Source of the DNA: Legionella drozanskii LLAP-1
GTDB taxonomy: Bacteria; Pseudomonadota; Gammaproteobacteria; Legionellales; Legionellaceae
DNA: 64,000 nt
Assembly: GCF_001467585.1 (NCBI RefSeq)
Contig: NZ_LNXY01000027.1
Location: forward strand, 443,988 to 507,987
Direction: 5' to 3'
Shown here: one piece after another, positions 18,699 through 28,057 of the stretch
Layout of the letters: each line of letters opens with the position of its first letter
Numbering within the stretch: position 1 is the first letter of the stretch
Program-made: the position numbers and the translations under genes
Notes under the pieces: generated by a model
What the model was told of the DNA's origin: nothing
Database searches by the model: none
The model's input: only the letters and a program-made list of their open reading frames with translations

Positions 18699-20129
18699 TT
18701 AAGACTCAACTAAAATCTTACAGATTTTATCCTCTAAAGCCTTGTACTTCGCACTGGGTCCAGTAAAACCATTAATCATAATCGAAAAAATTAAGGTCTG
18801 CTTTTTGTCAGTCTCAAGATAACCTGACAAAGCAGTCACTGCGGTTTCTGAACCGGTTTTAGCATGTATTTTTCCTAAAGTTGCTACCTCTTTCATTCGA
18901 TCTTTAAGAGTGCCATCGATACCTGAAACAGCGAGAGAGGCGATAAAATCATTGGCCCCAGAAGAGGAGTAAATTTTTTGCAATAAATTAACTAACTGTT
19001 GGGGCGTTAAAAAATTATAACGAGAAGCACCGGCTCCATCGATTAGCGTGGTTTTAGGAAATTTAAACTGTAGCGACTGAGCCAAAATATCACGCACAGC
19101 ACGATGGCCATTCTGAAAACTGCCTGCTTCATGCGCATAATTAGAACCCATGGTCTTAAATAACGCATCCGCAATCGTGTTATCCGATTCTTTTAACATG
19201 ATGGCCACCAGCTTTTTTAAAGGAGGTGAATCTTGACGAGCAAATGGTTTGGACGTCATTTCAAATTTTTTAAACTCGATCTCTCCAGAAGTAGCAATTT
19301 GGTTTTTATCGAATAAATATTTTAATAAAACTTGCACATTAGTACGTGGATTATTAATTGCCATTTCGATAGGATAAGGAGCAGCAGAAGTCTTAAGACA
19401 GCCGTTAATGACGTAGCTTGTCTCATCATGTCGTTTCACTTTAACGGCGCAATTTTTAACTGAAGTGGGTTCTGTTATCGCTTGATTAATAAATTGCATC
19501 GATTGAGGATAGTTCGGCAACTCAAGTTTTGCAGGTTGCCCCGCTTCTAAGGCTGGGACTAATGTCGCAGTGACACAATTATGATTAATAATCAAAGCAC
19601 TAATGGGCGAACCCCAGCAAAAATCCTGATCATCCCAGGCTGTTCCGGGACTCATTTTCATTTCATCAAAGGCTGTATCATCGATAATTATTTTACCTTT
19701 GATGCGACGAAGTCCTATTTCTGCTAATGAATTGATGAGCTGCTCAAATTGCAGCGCGGTTAAGCTGGGATCCCCAGAAAATTGCAGATAAAGATTATCT
19801 TTTAAAATACCCTTATGAATTTTGGTGTAATCCAAAAATAATTGGGTGTGGTATCTAAAATCAGGACCCAGTGCTTGCAAGGCTGCATAGGCGGTGAATA
19901 ATTTCTGAGTACTAGCTGGCGTAAAATAACGATCGACATCCTTTTTATAAAGGACTTTGCCGCTTTTTGCGTCTTGAACCAAAATGCCAATGTTTATATT
20001 TTCACCAAAGTCTTTTAAAGCCGTTTGTATTTTTTCAGCAAGCTGTTCAGACTCGACAGTTGCAGTTGCAAAACTCATTGTTGAGAAAAAAGATACAAAA
20101 AAAGCGAAGGCTAAAAAATACTTTTTCAT
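18699..20129 (-). CDS. dacB: D-alanyl-D-alanine carboxypeptidase/endopeptidase (PBP4 type)
   Basis: Periplasmic low-molecular-mass penicillin-binding protein that trims or cleaves peptidoglycan peptides. 476 residues from the ATG at 20129; signal peptide residues 1-21. Serine-protease-like penicillin-binding motifs are intact: SxxK (Ser73-Lys76, STQK), SxN (ESDNT), and KTG (KTGSE) near the C-terminus. The long insertion between the first two motifs is typical of the S13 family. The frame is open to 20222, but those 31 residues are not signal-peptide-like and are left out. Downstream of bioC on the same strand with an inverted repeat between them. Confidence 0.92.
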   Translation of the reverse strand: MKKYFLAFAFFVSFFSTMSFATATVESEQLAEKIQTALKDFGENINIGILVQDAKSGKVLYKKDVDRYFTPASTQKLFTAYAALQALGPDFRYHTQLFLDYTKIHKGILKDNLYLQFSGDPSLTALQFEQLINSLAEIGLRRIKGKIIIDDTAFDEMKMSPGTAWDDQDFCWGSPISALIINHNCVTATLVPALEAGQPAKLELPNYPQSMQFINQAITEPTSVKNCAVKVKRHDETSYVINGCLKTSAAPYPIEMAINNPRTNVQVLLKYLFDKNQIATSGEIEFKKFEMTSKPFARQDSPPLKKLVAIMLKESDNTIADALFKTMGSNYAHEAGSFQNGHRAVRDILAQSLQFKFPKTTLIDGAGASRYNFLTPQQLVNLLQKIYSSSGANDFIASLAVSGIDGTLKDRMKEVATLGKIHAKTGSETAVTALSGYLETDKKQTLIFSIMINGFTGPSAKYKALEDKICKILVES

Positions 20130-20203
20130 AGTTATTATTCCAGTTATTTTTGTTGAATCAATGGGGGTCGCCATTAATACACTGCCATAAGTTGGGTGCT
20201 TCT

Positions 20204-20236
20204 TTCGTCCTCTTCCGGTCAAGCCGGAAGGACGAA
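20204..20236. repeat. Inverted repeat between bioC and dacB
   Basis: TTCGTCC-CTTCCGG pairs with CCGGAAG-GGACGAA with one bulged base and a 5-base loop. It lies 40-80 bases after the bioC stop, so it may end or process the bioC transcript. No T run follows in the minus direction. Confidence 0.45.
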
Positions 20237-20279
20237 AATTTGTCGCCTAATGCTAAAAAAAGGCATCCCATTATTAACC

Positions 20280-21140
20280 CTACCTCTGGTTTCGCCGAAT
20301 TTGAGAAATAGGTATAAAGGTTTCCGTGCCTTTTTCCAATCGTCGCTGACTCCCCTTCCAGGCGTGCCCATACACTACTTCATAGCTCAGTGGGTATTTA
20401 CCTTGTGGTGTACATAAAGCTTGGTACGCCGACTCAAACGCTTGCCACGAGGTCTTACCTGTCAAACCTTCATTGCGCGATTGATTGATATTACGCACTC
20501 CTTGTGCCTTTAAATTCTGCAATAAATGATTGAGGCTTGAATAGTGTACTGACAATAACTCCATATCGACAACTGGATCAAGAAATTGTTCCATCAATAA
20601 ACAATCACCAACATCATGCATATCCATAAAATCATTAGTGTGTGCGTATTGGTCTGCTTGTAACCATGCTTGCTTTAATTCTTTGAAAGTATCAGGACCC
20701 AGCGTCGAAAACATTAAACAACCGTTCACGTTCATGACCCGATTTAATTCCTGAATGACCGCTGAAAGCGGTTGCGACCAATGAATCACTTGATTGGCAA
20801 AGACCAAATCAAATAAACCATCAACAAAAGGTAGCGCGACCATATCCGCATTGATTAATGGCCATTTACGTCGCCATCCTTGTTTTCTTTGAGATTGTTT
20901 CAGCATGGCATAGGATAAATCCAAACCAATGATTTCTGCTTGTGGGTAGAGTTTTTTTAACATTTTGGTAAAAAGACCCGTGCCACAGCCTAAATCAAGC
21001 ACATAACGCGGATTAATTTTCAAATAATGGAGCCGTTCGAATAAACGCTCACCAATTTCATTTTGCACTTTTGCTGCTTGTTCATATTCTGCGGCATGTT
21101 TACTAAAAGCATTGCAAATTTCAGTTCTAAGATTCATCAT
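20280..21140 (-). CDS. bioC: Malonyl-ACP O-methyltransferase BioC
   Basis: SAM-dependent methyltransferase that masks malonyl-ACP so fatty acid synthesis can build the pimeloyl moiety of biotin. 286 residues. Motif I (VLDLGCGTGLFT) is at about residues 47-58, followed by GLDLS, NADM and ANQVIHW, the typical BioC order. The N-terminus with FSKHAAEYEQAAKVQ is characteristic of BioC. It is not next to other bio genes here. Start at the first of two adjacent ATGs. Divergent from comF. Confidence 0.88.
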   Translation of the reverse strand: MMNLRTEICNAFSKHAAEYEQAAKVQNEIGERLFERLHYLKINPRYVLDLGCGTGLFTKMLKKLYPQAEIIGLDLSYAMLKQSQRKQGWRRKWPLINADMVALPFVDGLFDLVFANQVIHWSQPLSAVIQELNRVMNVNGCLMFSTLGPDTFKELKQAWLQADQYAHTNDFMDMHDVGDCLLMEQFLDPVVDMELLSVHYSSLNHLLQNLKAQGVRNINQSRNEGLTGKTSWQAFESAYQALCTPQGKYPLSYEVVYGHAWKGSQRRLEKGTETFIPISQIRRNQR

Positions 21141-21200
21141 GGATTAAAATTATTATGGAAATCCAACGTCGTGCGTCAGAAAATCGCCAGTATAACACAG

Positions 21201-21866
21201 ATGCTGCGTTTGCCCTCCGTCTGTGTGCTTTGCTATCAATATCATCGTCAACCTTTTGCAGTTTGCGATAGTTGTCTTAATTTACTCAAACAAATTGGCC
21301 CAGCTTGTCGTTATTGTGCCCTTCCTTTACCCGATGATACCTTTTTAAGCTGTGGTGTTTGCAGCAAAAAAAAACCTGCTATTGATAAGACCATAACTGC
21401 TTATCTATTCGAAGAACCTTTGCGGACCTTAGTGCATGAGTTTAAATACCACGAAGCGCTTTATCTAGTGAGTTTTTTAGCGCGATTGATGTTGAATGCC
21501 TTACCCAATGGCGTCCTTGAAACACAATGTCTAGTCCCCGTTCCTTTGCATCCGAAACGGCTGAGACAAAGAGGGTTTAATCAAGCAGCCGAACTTTGCA
21601 AATTTTTAGCGCGAAAATTAGCTCTTCCCTACGAATTAAATCTTTGTAAAAAGATTATTCACACAGCACCACAGGCCAGTTTAAATAAAAAGCAAAGAAA
21701 ACAAAATTTACAAAATGCTTTTCAAAGCCAATTGTCGCCTTATCAACATATTACTTTAGTGGATGATCTCTTAACGACTGGGAGCACAGCCAATGAATTA
21801 GCGCTAGCGTTTAAGCAACAAGGCGTCGCTCAAGTAGATCTTTGGTGTTGTGCAAGAGCGGTTTAA
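21201..21866 (+). CDS. comF: ComF family phosphoribosyltransferase-like protein
   Basis: ComF/GntX family protein linked to natural DNA uptake, which Legionella performs. It opens with four CxxC-type pairs (CVLC, CDSC, CRYC, CGVC) that form a zinc ribbon. A phosphoribosyltransferase domain follows, with the PRPP-binding loop LVDDLLTTGST near the C-terminus. I start at the ATG at 21201; a GTG at 21171 with a GGAAA upstream is an alternative adding ten residues. The end overlaps the convergent M50 protease gene by four bases. Confidence 0.85.
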   Translation: MLRLPSVCVLCYQYHRQPFAVCDSCLNLLKQIGPACRYCALPLPDDTFLSCGVCSKKKPAIDKTITAYLFEEPLRTLVHEFKYHEALYLVSFLARLMLNALPNGVLETQCLVPVPLHPKRLRQRGFNQAAELCKFLARKLALPYELNLCKKIIHTAPQASLNKKQRKQNLQNAFQSQLSPYQHITLVDDLLTTGSTANELALAFKQQGVAQVDLWCCARAV

Positions 21867-22936
21867 TGGAGATAGCGCTGCAGGTCATTCATCAACAGTT
21901 GAACTAACAAGATAGCAAAGATAATAAAGGCCAAACGGTACAATAACAGTTCCACCGCAATAGACACGGGCTTTCCACGCAATTTTTCTATGAGAGCATA
22001 AATAATAGACCCGCCATCCAATCCCGGAATTGGAAATAAATTAACCAACCCCACCGCAAGACTTAAATTAGCAATAAAAGACAGAAAAACGGCTAGGCCT
22101 TGAAAGAATGAACTAACCGAAGCAGCAAATAATCCCAGTGGACCCAATAAAACAGCAAAAGGAAGCACTCCCGTGATCAATTGCTTAAGCATAACCACAA
22201 AGAAAGTAAGTAAATGGCCTAATTGCTCCATCGCATAGCGGGCAGAGGAAGCAAAGGATTTACCTGGGACATGCTGAGTGTGCAACTGGGCAGGAGCAGG
22301 TTCAATACCCAAGGCACTCAATAAAGAAGGCTCCTTTTTTTGATACCTCCACTGACTCAAATCTAAATTGACTGGGTGTAATGTTTCTTCTGGATTACTC
22401 ACCCAAATAGGTACCTTGTTTTTTCCCAGCGCCATGATAAGGCTCATCCCCACTTCTTGCCAAGAATTTGTTTTCCAACCCGCCACTTCAACAATCCGAG
22501 TATGGGCTTGTAAGCCTGCTTGAGAAGCAATACTAGGTGTATATACTTTTTGAATAAATGGTCTTTGTTGTTCAAATCCCATCATAAATAGGAGGGTCAA
22601 TGCTAACCAAGCGGTGAGCAAATTGGCTAAAGCACCAGAAACTAAAATGATACAGCGCACCCAAATCGGTTTTTTATCAAAACAAAGGGGATAGTTTTTT
22701 TTAGGAACTTTCTCAATGCGTGAATTGAGTAAGTGCACATAGCCACCCAGCGGCCACAAAGCCCAAACCCACTCACGGCCTGATTTATCCTTAAGAGTTA
22801 ACAAAGGCTTGCCAAAACCAATAGCCACTCGCTTGATTTTTACGCCGAACAACGTCGCTGCTAACGCATGACCTGCTTCATGGATACCAACTACTACTAC
22901 TAAAGTGATAACCATGGCAAGTAACGCCAAGATCAT
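21863..22936 (-). CDS. Site-2-type membrane metalloprotease (M50)
   Basis: Intramembrane zinc protease, 357 residues. HExxH (HEAGH, His19-His23) lies in the first membrane segment, and the third zinc ligand region NLFPIPGLDGG near the C-terminus. It resembles RseP/RasP, which cleave anti-sigma factors or signal-peptide remnants. It is shorter than RseP (about 450 residues), with room for only one PDZ-like domain between membrane segments. The true rseP usually sits in the lpxC/bamA region, so this is probably a second, paralogous S2P. The ATG at 22936 is chosen because a GGGAG site lies eight bases upstream; an in-frame TTG further up is rejected. Confidence 0.85.
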   Translation of the reverse strand: MILALLAMVITLVVVVGIHEAGHALAATLFGVKIKRVAIGFGKPLLTLKDKSGREWVWALWPLGGYVHLLNSRIEKVPKKNYPLCFDKKPIWVRCIILVSGALANLLTAWLALTLLFMMGFEQQRPFIQKVYTPSIASQAGLQAHTRIVEVAGWKTNSWQEVGMSLIMALGKNKVPIWVSNPEETLHPVNLDLSQWRYQKKEPSLLSALGIEPAPAQLHTQHVPGKSFASSARYAMEQLGHLLTFFVVMLKQLITGVLPFAVLLGPLGLFAASVSSFFQGLAVFLSFIANLSLAVGLVNLFPIPGLDGGSIIYALIEKLRGKPVSIAVELLLYRLAFIIFAILLVQLLMNDLQRYLH

Positions 22937-22992
22937 GTATTTCTCCCTGGTCAACTTGCTTCTTCATTTTAAATCCTTTTGGAGAAGACTAA

Positions 22993-23271
22993 TTATTTAA
23001 CCGTATTATCAACGACTAGTTGCAACAACGGCTGGCCTTTTCGCCCTTTTAACTCGTGTCCTCTTCGATAAACCTCAAATATTCGATAAGCCTGGCAGGT
23101 TTCGCTATCCACAAGTTCTACCTCATCCCCTTGATCATCTACTAAAGTAACCGTTAAATGCATTTCACGAAAATTTCCGATTTGATACCGCTCTTTAAAC
23201 AAACGCAGCACACTCAATAAACTTTCTGCTGCCTCTTCACTATTGTGGTTACCTTGAAAAATGATATCCAT
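22993..23271 (-). CDS. Small conserved-looking hypothetical protein
   Basis: 92-residue acidic soluble protein, mixed alpha/beta in appearance, with no membrane segment, cysteine pair or known motif. The ATG at 23271 follows AAGGGG at a good distance. It lies 57 bases upstream of the M50 protease gene on the same strand and is probably co-transcribed with it. I do not recognise a family. Confidence 0.6.
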   Translation of the reverse strand: MDIIFQGNHNSEEAAESLLSVLRLFKERYQIGNFREMHLTVTLVDDQGDEVELVDSETCQAYRIFEVYRRGHELKGRKGQPLLQLVVDNTVK

Positions 23272-23477
23272 TGCCACCCCTTATCAGGACAATACCTGTT
23301 CAAAAAGTGCCTACCCTTGTTAACGGCGATAAATAAAAGTACTTGAGAATAAATGCGCAAGTTTTATCAAAAAAACCTTTTTTTTGAGCAACGACTAATA
23401 TTTCCTTAATTTTTACCTTTTAGAATAAATCCTATGAACAAATGACTGACAGCGGATAGTCGTAACTAGGTGCAACT

Positions 23478-25532
23478 ATGTTAAATACTCAATCCGCTCA
23501 AATGCTTTTAAATTTAGAGCTAGAAATCAAAAAATTAGAGAAACTACAAATTCAAGTCACTGTTGAAAAAAGGAAGTTTCAATCTAATGCAAGCAAATTA
23601 ACCGGATTAGTCGCAACGGATTTAGATAAGCTAAGAATCCAAACCAATAATATCTCAAGTCGTTTAGCGCAAATTACTCAGGAATTAAACTCTCTTTATT
23701 TAACAAAGAACTTATTGACCACAACAGAAAGTCCTTCTGTTGAGCGGATCATTATTGGTGCCGGTGTAAGCGGTACCGCTCTTTTTGCTGAGCTCCCCCA
23801 AACACTACGCAAGAAAGTCACTCCCCAAGGCTTTCCAGCCGTCCTTGTCCTTAATGACCCAGCAAATTCTAATCAATGGCATAAAGATGGCAACACTTTA
23901 ATGGGACAGCCTGCAAAAGTACAAACTCCTCAAGTTTTTAGCAGCCACTCCGAAGATTTTGCTAAAGATAAAATAGAAGCTCGTAATCCTTATCAATATG
24001 TCATGGCTGATGATTTCGATCAGTCTTTGGTCTGCTCACAGGATGATTTAATGATGCAGGTTTTACATGCTTCTGCTAGCAGTTTAGAAACCTTTGATGC
24101 CCAAGCTATTCAACCTGACTGGGATGACCCTAAATCGCTTCACCGTATTAAAATAACCCTAGGGGAAGAAACCCGCTACATCTATACAAACCATATCGAC
24201 CTTTGTACCGGCCCTGGGCCCACTCGAAAATTAATGGACAGCCAAATTGCTCCACCGACAGCCCAAAAATTAATCAAACAAAACAATATTATTTATGGAC
24301 AAGATAAGGGAAATGCAGAGCTAGCAGGTAGGGTTGTTTTTTATGGCGGCGGCGGAAGAAATGCTGCGATGATTCTTGATATTTTAAATGGCTATCAACC
24401 CAAGGTAACAGAATTCAATTGGATTGCTCGTAATGGTGAAGATTTTGATACCAACAGCATGTTTAATCGCATGTTTCAAGATTTAGATGCAGACCCACGA
24501 TGCAAAATGCAGTTAGGTGAACTTCTTAAAATTGAGGAACTAAGCGCTGGAGAATTGACCTTATCTTTTGGCAAACCTACCAAAGCTAGAAAGAATAAAA
24601 CTTTAGATGAAGCGCAAAAAACCATCGTCTGCGACCACTTAGTAGTCTCGATTGGTCAGGAACCTCATCCCTTAACTAAAAATTTAAAGGGATTTCTAGC
24701 ATGCCAATTAGAAAATGAATTTCCTGGAATTCCATCAGCAACCAGCACTAATAAATCGGAAACTGAAATTATCCCGCTGGGTACGTATTCTCCTGATGGA
24801 AGTATAATGGCTTGGGGAGCGGCCGGAGCACTTGGTACTGGTCTAGATCAAAACAAAGCCTTCATTGATGGCGTGCAAAAACATGCCGAGAAACTTCCTC
24901 GTGAAAGCCGTGCAACGGTTGGGATTTTTCGCAGTTCTTGGACCATCCCTAAAATGGTTGAGATCTTAAGCTCTGTCTTTCCTGATAAGTTTTCAGCCGA
25001 GACTCATCGTAAAGTCCACTCCCTCGATATGCCTGATATTAATCACGCGACTCGTGGAGAGCTTTTTGAGCTCATTAGTGTTTGTATGGAGGGTGATCTC
25101 ACTCCGAAAGAATGCTTAGAATTGACAGATAAGATTCTAGATCTTCGTTCTAAAGAACCGTTGGGCATTGATCATCCTGATCGATTAAAAGACAAGGTGC
25201 CCGATAAGGTACTGCTTCAGTTAAATAAACAGTACTTTATTTTCCATAACGAACCGGCAATAGTTGAGCCTAAAGTCAAAGTAGCTTGGGTAGCACCTAA
25301 AAAAGCGGAAGAGGAAGTTAAAATATCAAGTAATCCATCCACTCTTTTTGGAGTTAAAGCAAAGGCCCCGCCTAAAATTGATGAGTTTGACGCAGCAATC
25401 GAAAAATATAATTCTGAAGAAGTTGACAGCAATATCGAACTGCCCTTCATTTCACAAGAAACGGAAGCAACGAGCAATCGGGAAGAAGAAACAAGCCACG
25501 CTCGGCTTGAAGTTACTCCTTTAGCAATTTAA
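23478..25532 (+). CDS. Flavoprotein-like effector candidate with N-terminal coiled coil
   Basis: 684-residue protein of unknown function. Residues about 12-78 form a predicted coiled coil. Then comes a Rossmann-type dinucleotide-binding loop (GAGVSG, residues 94-99), a second glycine-rich loop (YGGGGRN, residues 289-295), and a region with SIGQEPHP and WGAAGALGTG, the layout of FAD/NAD(P)-dependent monooxygenases or reductases. The last ~90 residues are low-complexity and acidic, ending with EEE and a hydrophobic tail, which resembles the glutamate-rich signal of Dot/Icm substrates. No signal peptide or membrane segment. I infer a translocated redox enzyme; a cytosolic flavoprotein is the alternative. 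Confidence 0.6.
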   Translation: MLNTQSAQMLLNLELEIKKLEKLQIQVTVEKRKFQSNASKLTGLVATDLDKLRIQTNNISSRLAQITQELNSLYLTKNLLTTTESPSVERIIIGAGVSGTALFAELPQTLRKKVTPQGFPAVLVLNDPANSNQWHKDGNTLMGQPAKVQTPQVFSSHSEDFAKDKIEARNPYQYVMADDFDQSLVCSQDDLMMQVLHASASSLETFDAQAIQPDWDDPKSLHRIKITLGEETRYIYTNHIDLCTGPGPTRKLMDSQIAPPTAQKLIKQNNIIYGQDKGNAELAGRVVFYGGGGRNAAMILDILNGYQPKVTEFNWIARNGEDFDTNSMFNRMFQDLDADPRCKMQLGELLKIEELSAGELTLSFGKPTKARKNKTLDEAQKTIVCDHLVVSIGQEPHPLTKNLKGFLACQLENEFPGIPSATSTNKSETEIIPLGTYSPDGSIMAWGAAGALGTGLDQNKAFIDGVQKHAEKLPRESRATVGIFRSSWTIPKMVEILSSVFPDKFSAETHRKVHSLDMPDINHATRGELFELISVCMEGDLTPKECLELTDKILDLRSKEPLGIDHPDRLKDKVPDKVLLQLNKQYFIFHNEPAIVEPKVKVAWVAPKKAEEEVKISSNPSTLFGVKAKAPPKIDEFDAAIEKYNSEEVDSNIELPFISQETEATSNREEETSHARLEVTPLAI

Positions 25533-25577
25533 CGAGAGTCAATTGCAGTTTTTTAAACCAATTGGGATAATTTGCTG

Positions 25578-25583
25578 TATAAT
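25578..25583 (+). promoter_or_regulatory. Putative -10 box (TATAAT)
   Basis: Consensus TATAAT preceded directly by TG, about 36-41 bases before the following gene; no clear -35 box. Confidence 0.35.
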
Positions 25584-25618
25584 GGCCGAATTAAATACGA
25601 AAGAGTTTATTGATATTT

Positions 25619-26701
25619 ATGGGAGTTAACGCTTATACACTGCCTTTACTTGCGCTCAGTCACTCAGAAAAGCTTGATACAGCCTCATTTATTGTATTCG
25701 CTACGCGATTAGCTTCCAGTAAGGAAGCTGCTCAAAGGGATGAGGGTTCTCAAGAACCAACCACTCAGTATAAGGAAGACCTTGCTCCTACAGAAGAGCT
25801 TCACCTGAGGAAGTTGCTTGAGAGTATCGAAAACTTTTCATCAGAGAAATCAAAAGTTGATCCTGAACCTTCACTCACTCCTGAAGACCTTCATTATTTG
25901 CATCAATTTATAGAAAATAGCGATGTTGCGCTGTTGATTAAGCTTTCTATCCAAAATCCTGCGGTCAATACCCTATGTAACCACCCCAGCTTAAATGATT
26001 TTTGGAATGAGAAATGGCGCAAATGTGGACGTAACCCTAGTGAGCGAGCCCAAACCAATCATAACCCCATTCATGAATATTTACCTCAGCCCACTATCAC
26101 TACCTTTGAATTAATCAAAGGACTTTTTGTTTATAGCCAATATATTGAACTGAGCAAGACTAACTTAAAGAATCAAAAATCTAGCGAGCAATATTTAAAA
26201 TTAGCGGCAGAATTAAACTATTTTCCCGCCTTGAATGCCCTTTGCGCTCGCGCTTTAAAAAAGAATGAACCTTTAAAGGCAATTATTTATGCGCAAATCG
26301 CTGCTCAATATTATTGGACGCCCGGATTCTTATTACTTACTAGCGTTTATTATTCATTTAAGCTCTATCCGAACGCCTTGCAAAGTTTAATGATATGCGA
26401 AAAGTTACGACCTTTCTCGGACGTAATGATTAACAATGCTTATCAAGGCAAAACTTTAGAACAAATTTCAGAACCCTTGATGACTCAATTAAAGGTTAGT
26501 CGTTGGGATGAAACCATTAGTCTGATGGCTCAACGTGCTAATTTTCCTAAAGTTTCTTTAATCCCCAATAGTTTTTTTAGTAACGCCCGTCAAACCGTAG
26601 CAGAACTTACTAAGGTTTTACAGCAGGACTTATCTCCGGAACTTGAACTGGCTGCGGGAGAAGCTGAACAAGGTGCAGAAGCAGAATTATTCCATCTTTA
26701 A
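25619..26701 (+). CDS. Helical-repeat effector candidate
   Basis: 360-residue protein without recognised family. The middle and C-terminal half (about residues 165-320) are helical and contain alanine-rich stretches such as YLKLAAELNYFPALNAL and AIIYAQIAAQYYW, resembling degenerate Sel1/TPR repeats. The C-terminus is very rich in Glu and Ala and ends in a hydrophobic tail, the pattern of Dot/Icm translocation signals. The ATG at 25619 is preferred; a TTG three codons upstream (25610) has a slightly better spaced GAAAGAG. It follows the flavoprotein-like gene by 86 bases and has a -10-like box of its own. Confidence 0.55.
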   Translation: MGVNAYTLPLLALSHSEKLDTASFIVFATRLASSKEAAQRDEGSQEPTTQYKEDLAPTEELHLRKLLESIENFSSEKSKVDPEPSLTPEDLHYLHQFIENSDVALLIKLSIQNPAVNTLCNHPSLNDFWNEKWRKCGRNPSERAQTNHNPIHEYLPQPTITTFELIKGLFVYSQYIELSKTNLKNQKSSEQYLKLAAELNYFPALNALCARALKKNEPLKAIIYAQIAAQYYWTPGFLLLTSVYYSFKLYPNALQSLMICEKLRPFSDVMINNAYQGKTLEQISEPLMTQLKVSRWDETISLMAQRANFPKVSLIPNSFFSNARQTVAELTKVLQQDLSPELELAAGEAEQGAEAELFHL

Positions 26702-26782
26702 TGTACTCTTTTTGATTGAGGCTACAAATTTTTCCCCTAATGGTTTACAATTCAAGGATTATTCTGTGGGTCTTAAGTTCTT

Positions 26783-28057
26783 ATGGTCTTTGTCGCTTGT
26801 GGGCTAAATCATAAAACCGCTCCTCTATCTGTGCGTGAAAAAATCGCATTGCCCCTTGCTATGCATGATAATCTGCTTAACAAATTGGTCAATATTAGCA
26901 CGGTCAATGAAGCAGCTATTTTATCTACCTGTAATCGCACTGAAATTTACTGTGAAACCAATGAGCCAGAAAGTATTGCGCCCTGGCTAGCTCATCAGCA
27001 TCAACTCTCACCTGAATCCTTGTCACCCTACCTTTATATGCATCATGGCCATGAGGGTATTCGTCACACTTTGCGCGTAGCAAGTGGTTTAGATTCTATG
27101 ATGTTAGGTGAACCACAAATTCTCGGACAAATGAAGCAGGCCTATCAATATGCTTGCCAATTAGGTACGGTTAAAACTAATTTACGCCAAGTTTTTCAAT
27201 ACATTTTTAGCGCAAGTAAGCGCATCAGAAGTCGCAGTGGTATTGGCACCAATCCAGTATCCATTGCTTACGCAGCGGTGCAGCTTGTCGGTCAATTATT
27301 TTCTAATTTTAATGACTTAAATGTTTTTTTAATTGGCTCAGGCGAAACAGCCACTCTTGTTGCTAAGTATTTACATAAACAAGGGGTTAGACACTTCCTC
27401 GTTGCAAGTCGCACAAGTGAAAATGCCAGACAGCTTGCAGCAGCATTTGATGGGGAAGCGTTAACAATTGGGGATATTCCCCAACATCTTGCTCAAGCGG
27501 ATGTCGTTATTTCAGCAACAGCTTGCCCCTTGCCCTTTATTAATAAAAGCTTAGTTGAGCACGCCTTGAGTAAACGGGCTAATGCGCCGATGTTTTTTCT
27601 CGACTTAGCGGTACCTCGTGATATCGAAGCCGATGTCGCAGACTTAGAGAACGTTCATCTTTTTAATATCGATGATCTCCAATCCAGGATCGAAAAAGGT
27701 ATGGATGAGCGCCGCTCTGCTGCCCTTCAAGCTGAACAACTCATCGAATCCGAATTAGACAATTACATTCGCTGGCATCGTTCATTGCGCGCTAAAGATG
27801 TCATTTGCGACTATCGTACTCGCATGCAAGATTTAGCACAGCGCGAATTACAGCGGGCTCAAGAAAAACTGCTTGCCGGCTATGGTCATGATAATGTCTT
27901 ACAAGAATTTTGTGAGCGCTTAGTCAATAAGCTAACGCATCATCCAACCGTTGGTCTTCGCCAAGCAGCGCAGGATGGGCGTGAAGAACTCCTCGATTTA
28001 GTCCATTATTTATTTAATTCCACAATAACTCAAACACCTTATGAAGAAATCTCTTGA
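26783..28057 (+). CDS. hemA: Glutamyl-tRNA reductase
   Basis: First enzyme of C5 tetrapyrrole (heme) synthesis: reduces glutamyl-tRNA(Glu) to glutamate-1-semialdehyde with NADPH. 424 residues, normal length. Catalytic Cys50 is in STCNRTEIY; the NADPH loop (GSGETA) lies near residue 188; a C-terminal dimerisation helix region is present. First gene of a hemA-prfA-prmC cluster seen widely in gammaproteobacteria; its end overlaps the prfA start by 17 bases. Confidence 0.97.
   Translation: MVFVACGLNHKTAPLSVREKIALPLAMHDNLLNKLVNISTVNEAAILSTCNRTEIYCETNEPESIAPWLAHQHQLSPESLSPYLYMHHGHEGIRHTLRVASGLDSMMLGEPQILGQMKQAYQYACQLGTVKTNLRQVFQYIFSASKRIRSRSGIGTNPVSIAYAAVQLVGQLFSNFNDLNVFLIGSGETATLVAKYLHKQGVRHFLVASRTSENARQLAAAFDGEALTIGDIPQHLAQADVVISATACPLPFINKSLVEHALSKRANAPMFFLDLAVPRDIEADVADLENVHLFNIDDLQSRIEKGMDERRSAALQAEQLIESELDNYIRWHRSLRAKDVICDYRTRMQDLAQRELQRAQEKLLAGYGHDNVLQEFCERLVNKLTHHPTVGLRQAAQDGREELLDLVHYLFNSTITQTPYEEIS

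Noticed and set aside
20130-20222. N-terminal extension of dacB
   Set aside because: A proper signal peptide begins at 20129; the extra 31 residues would bury it.
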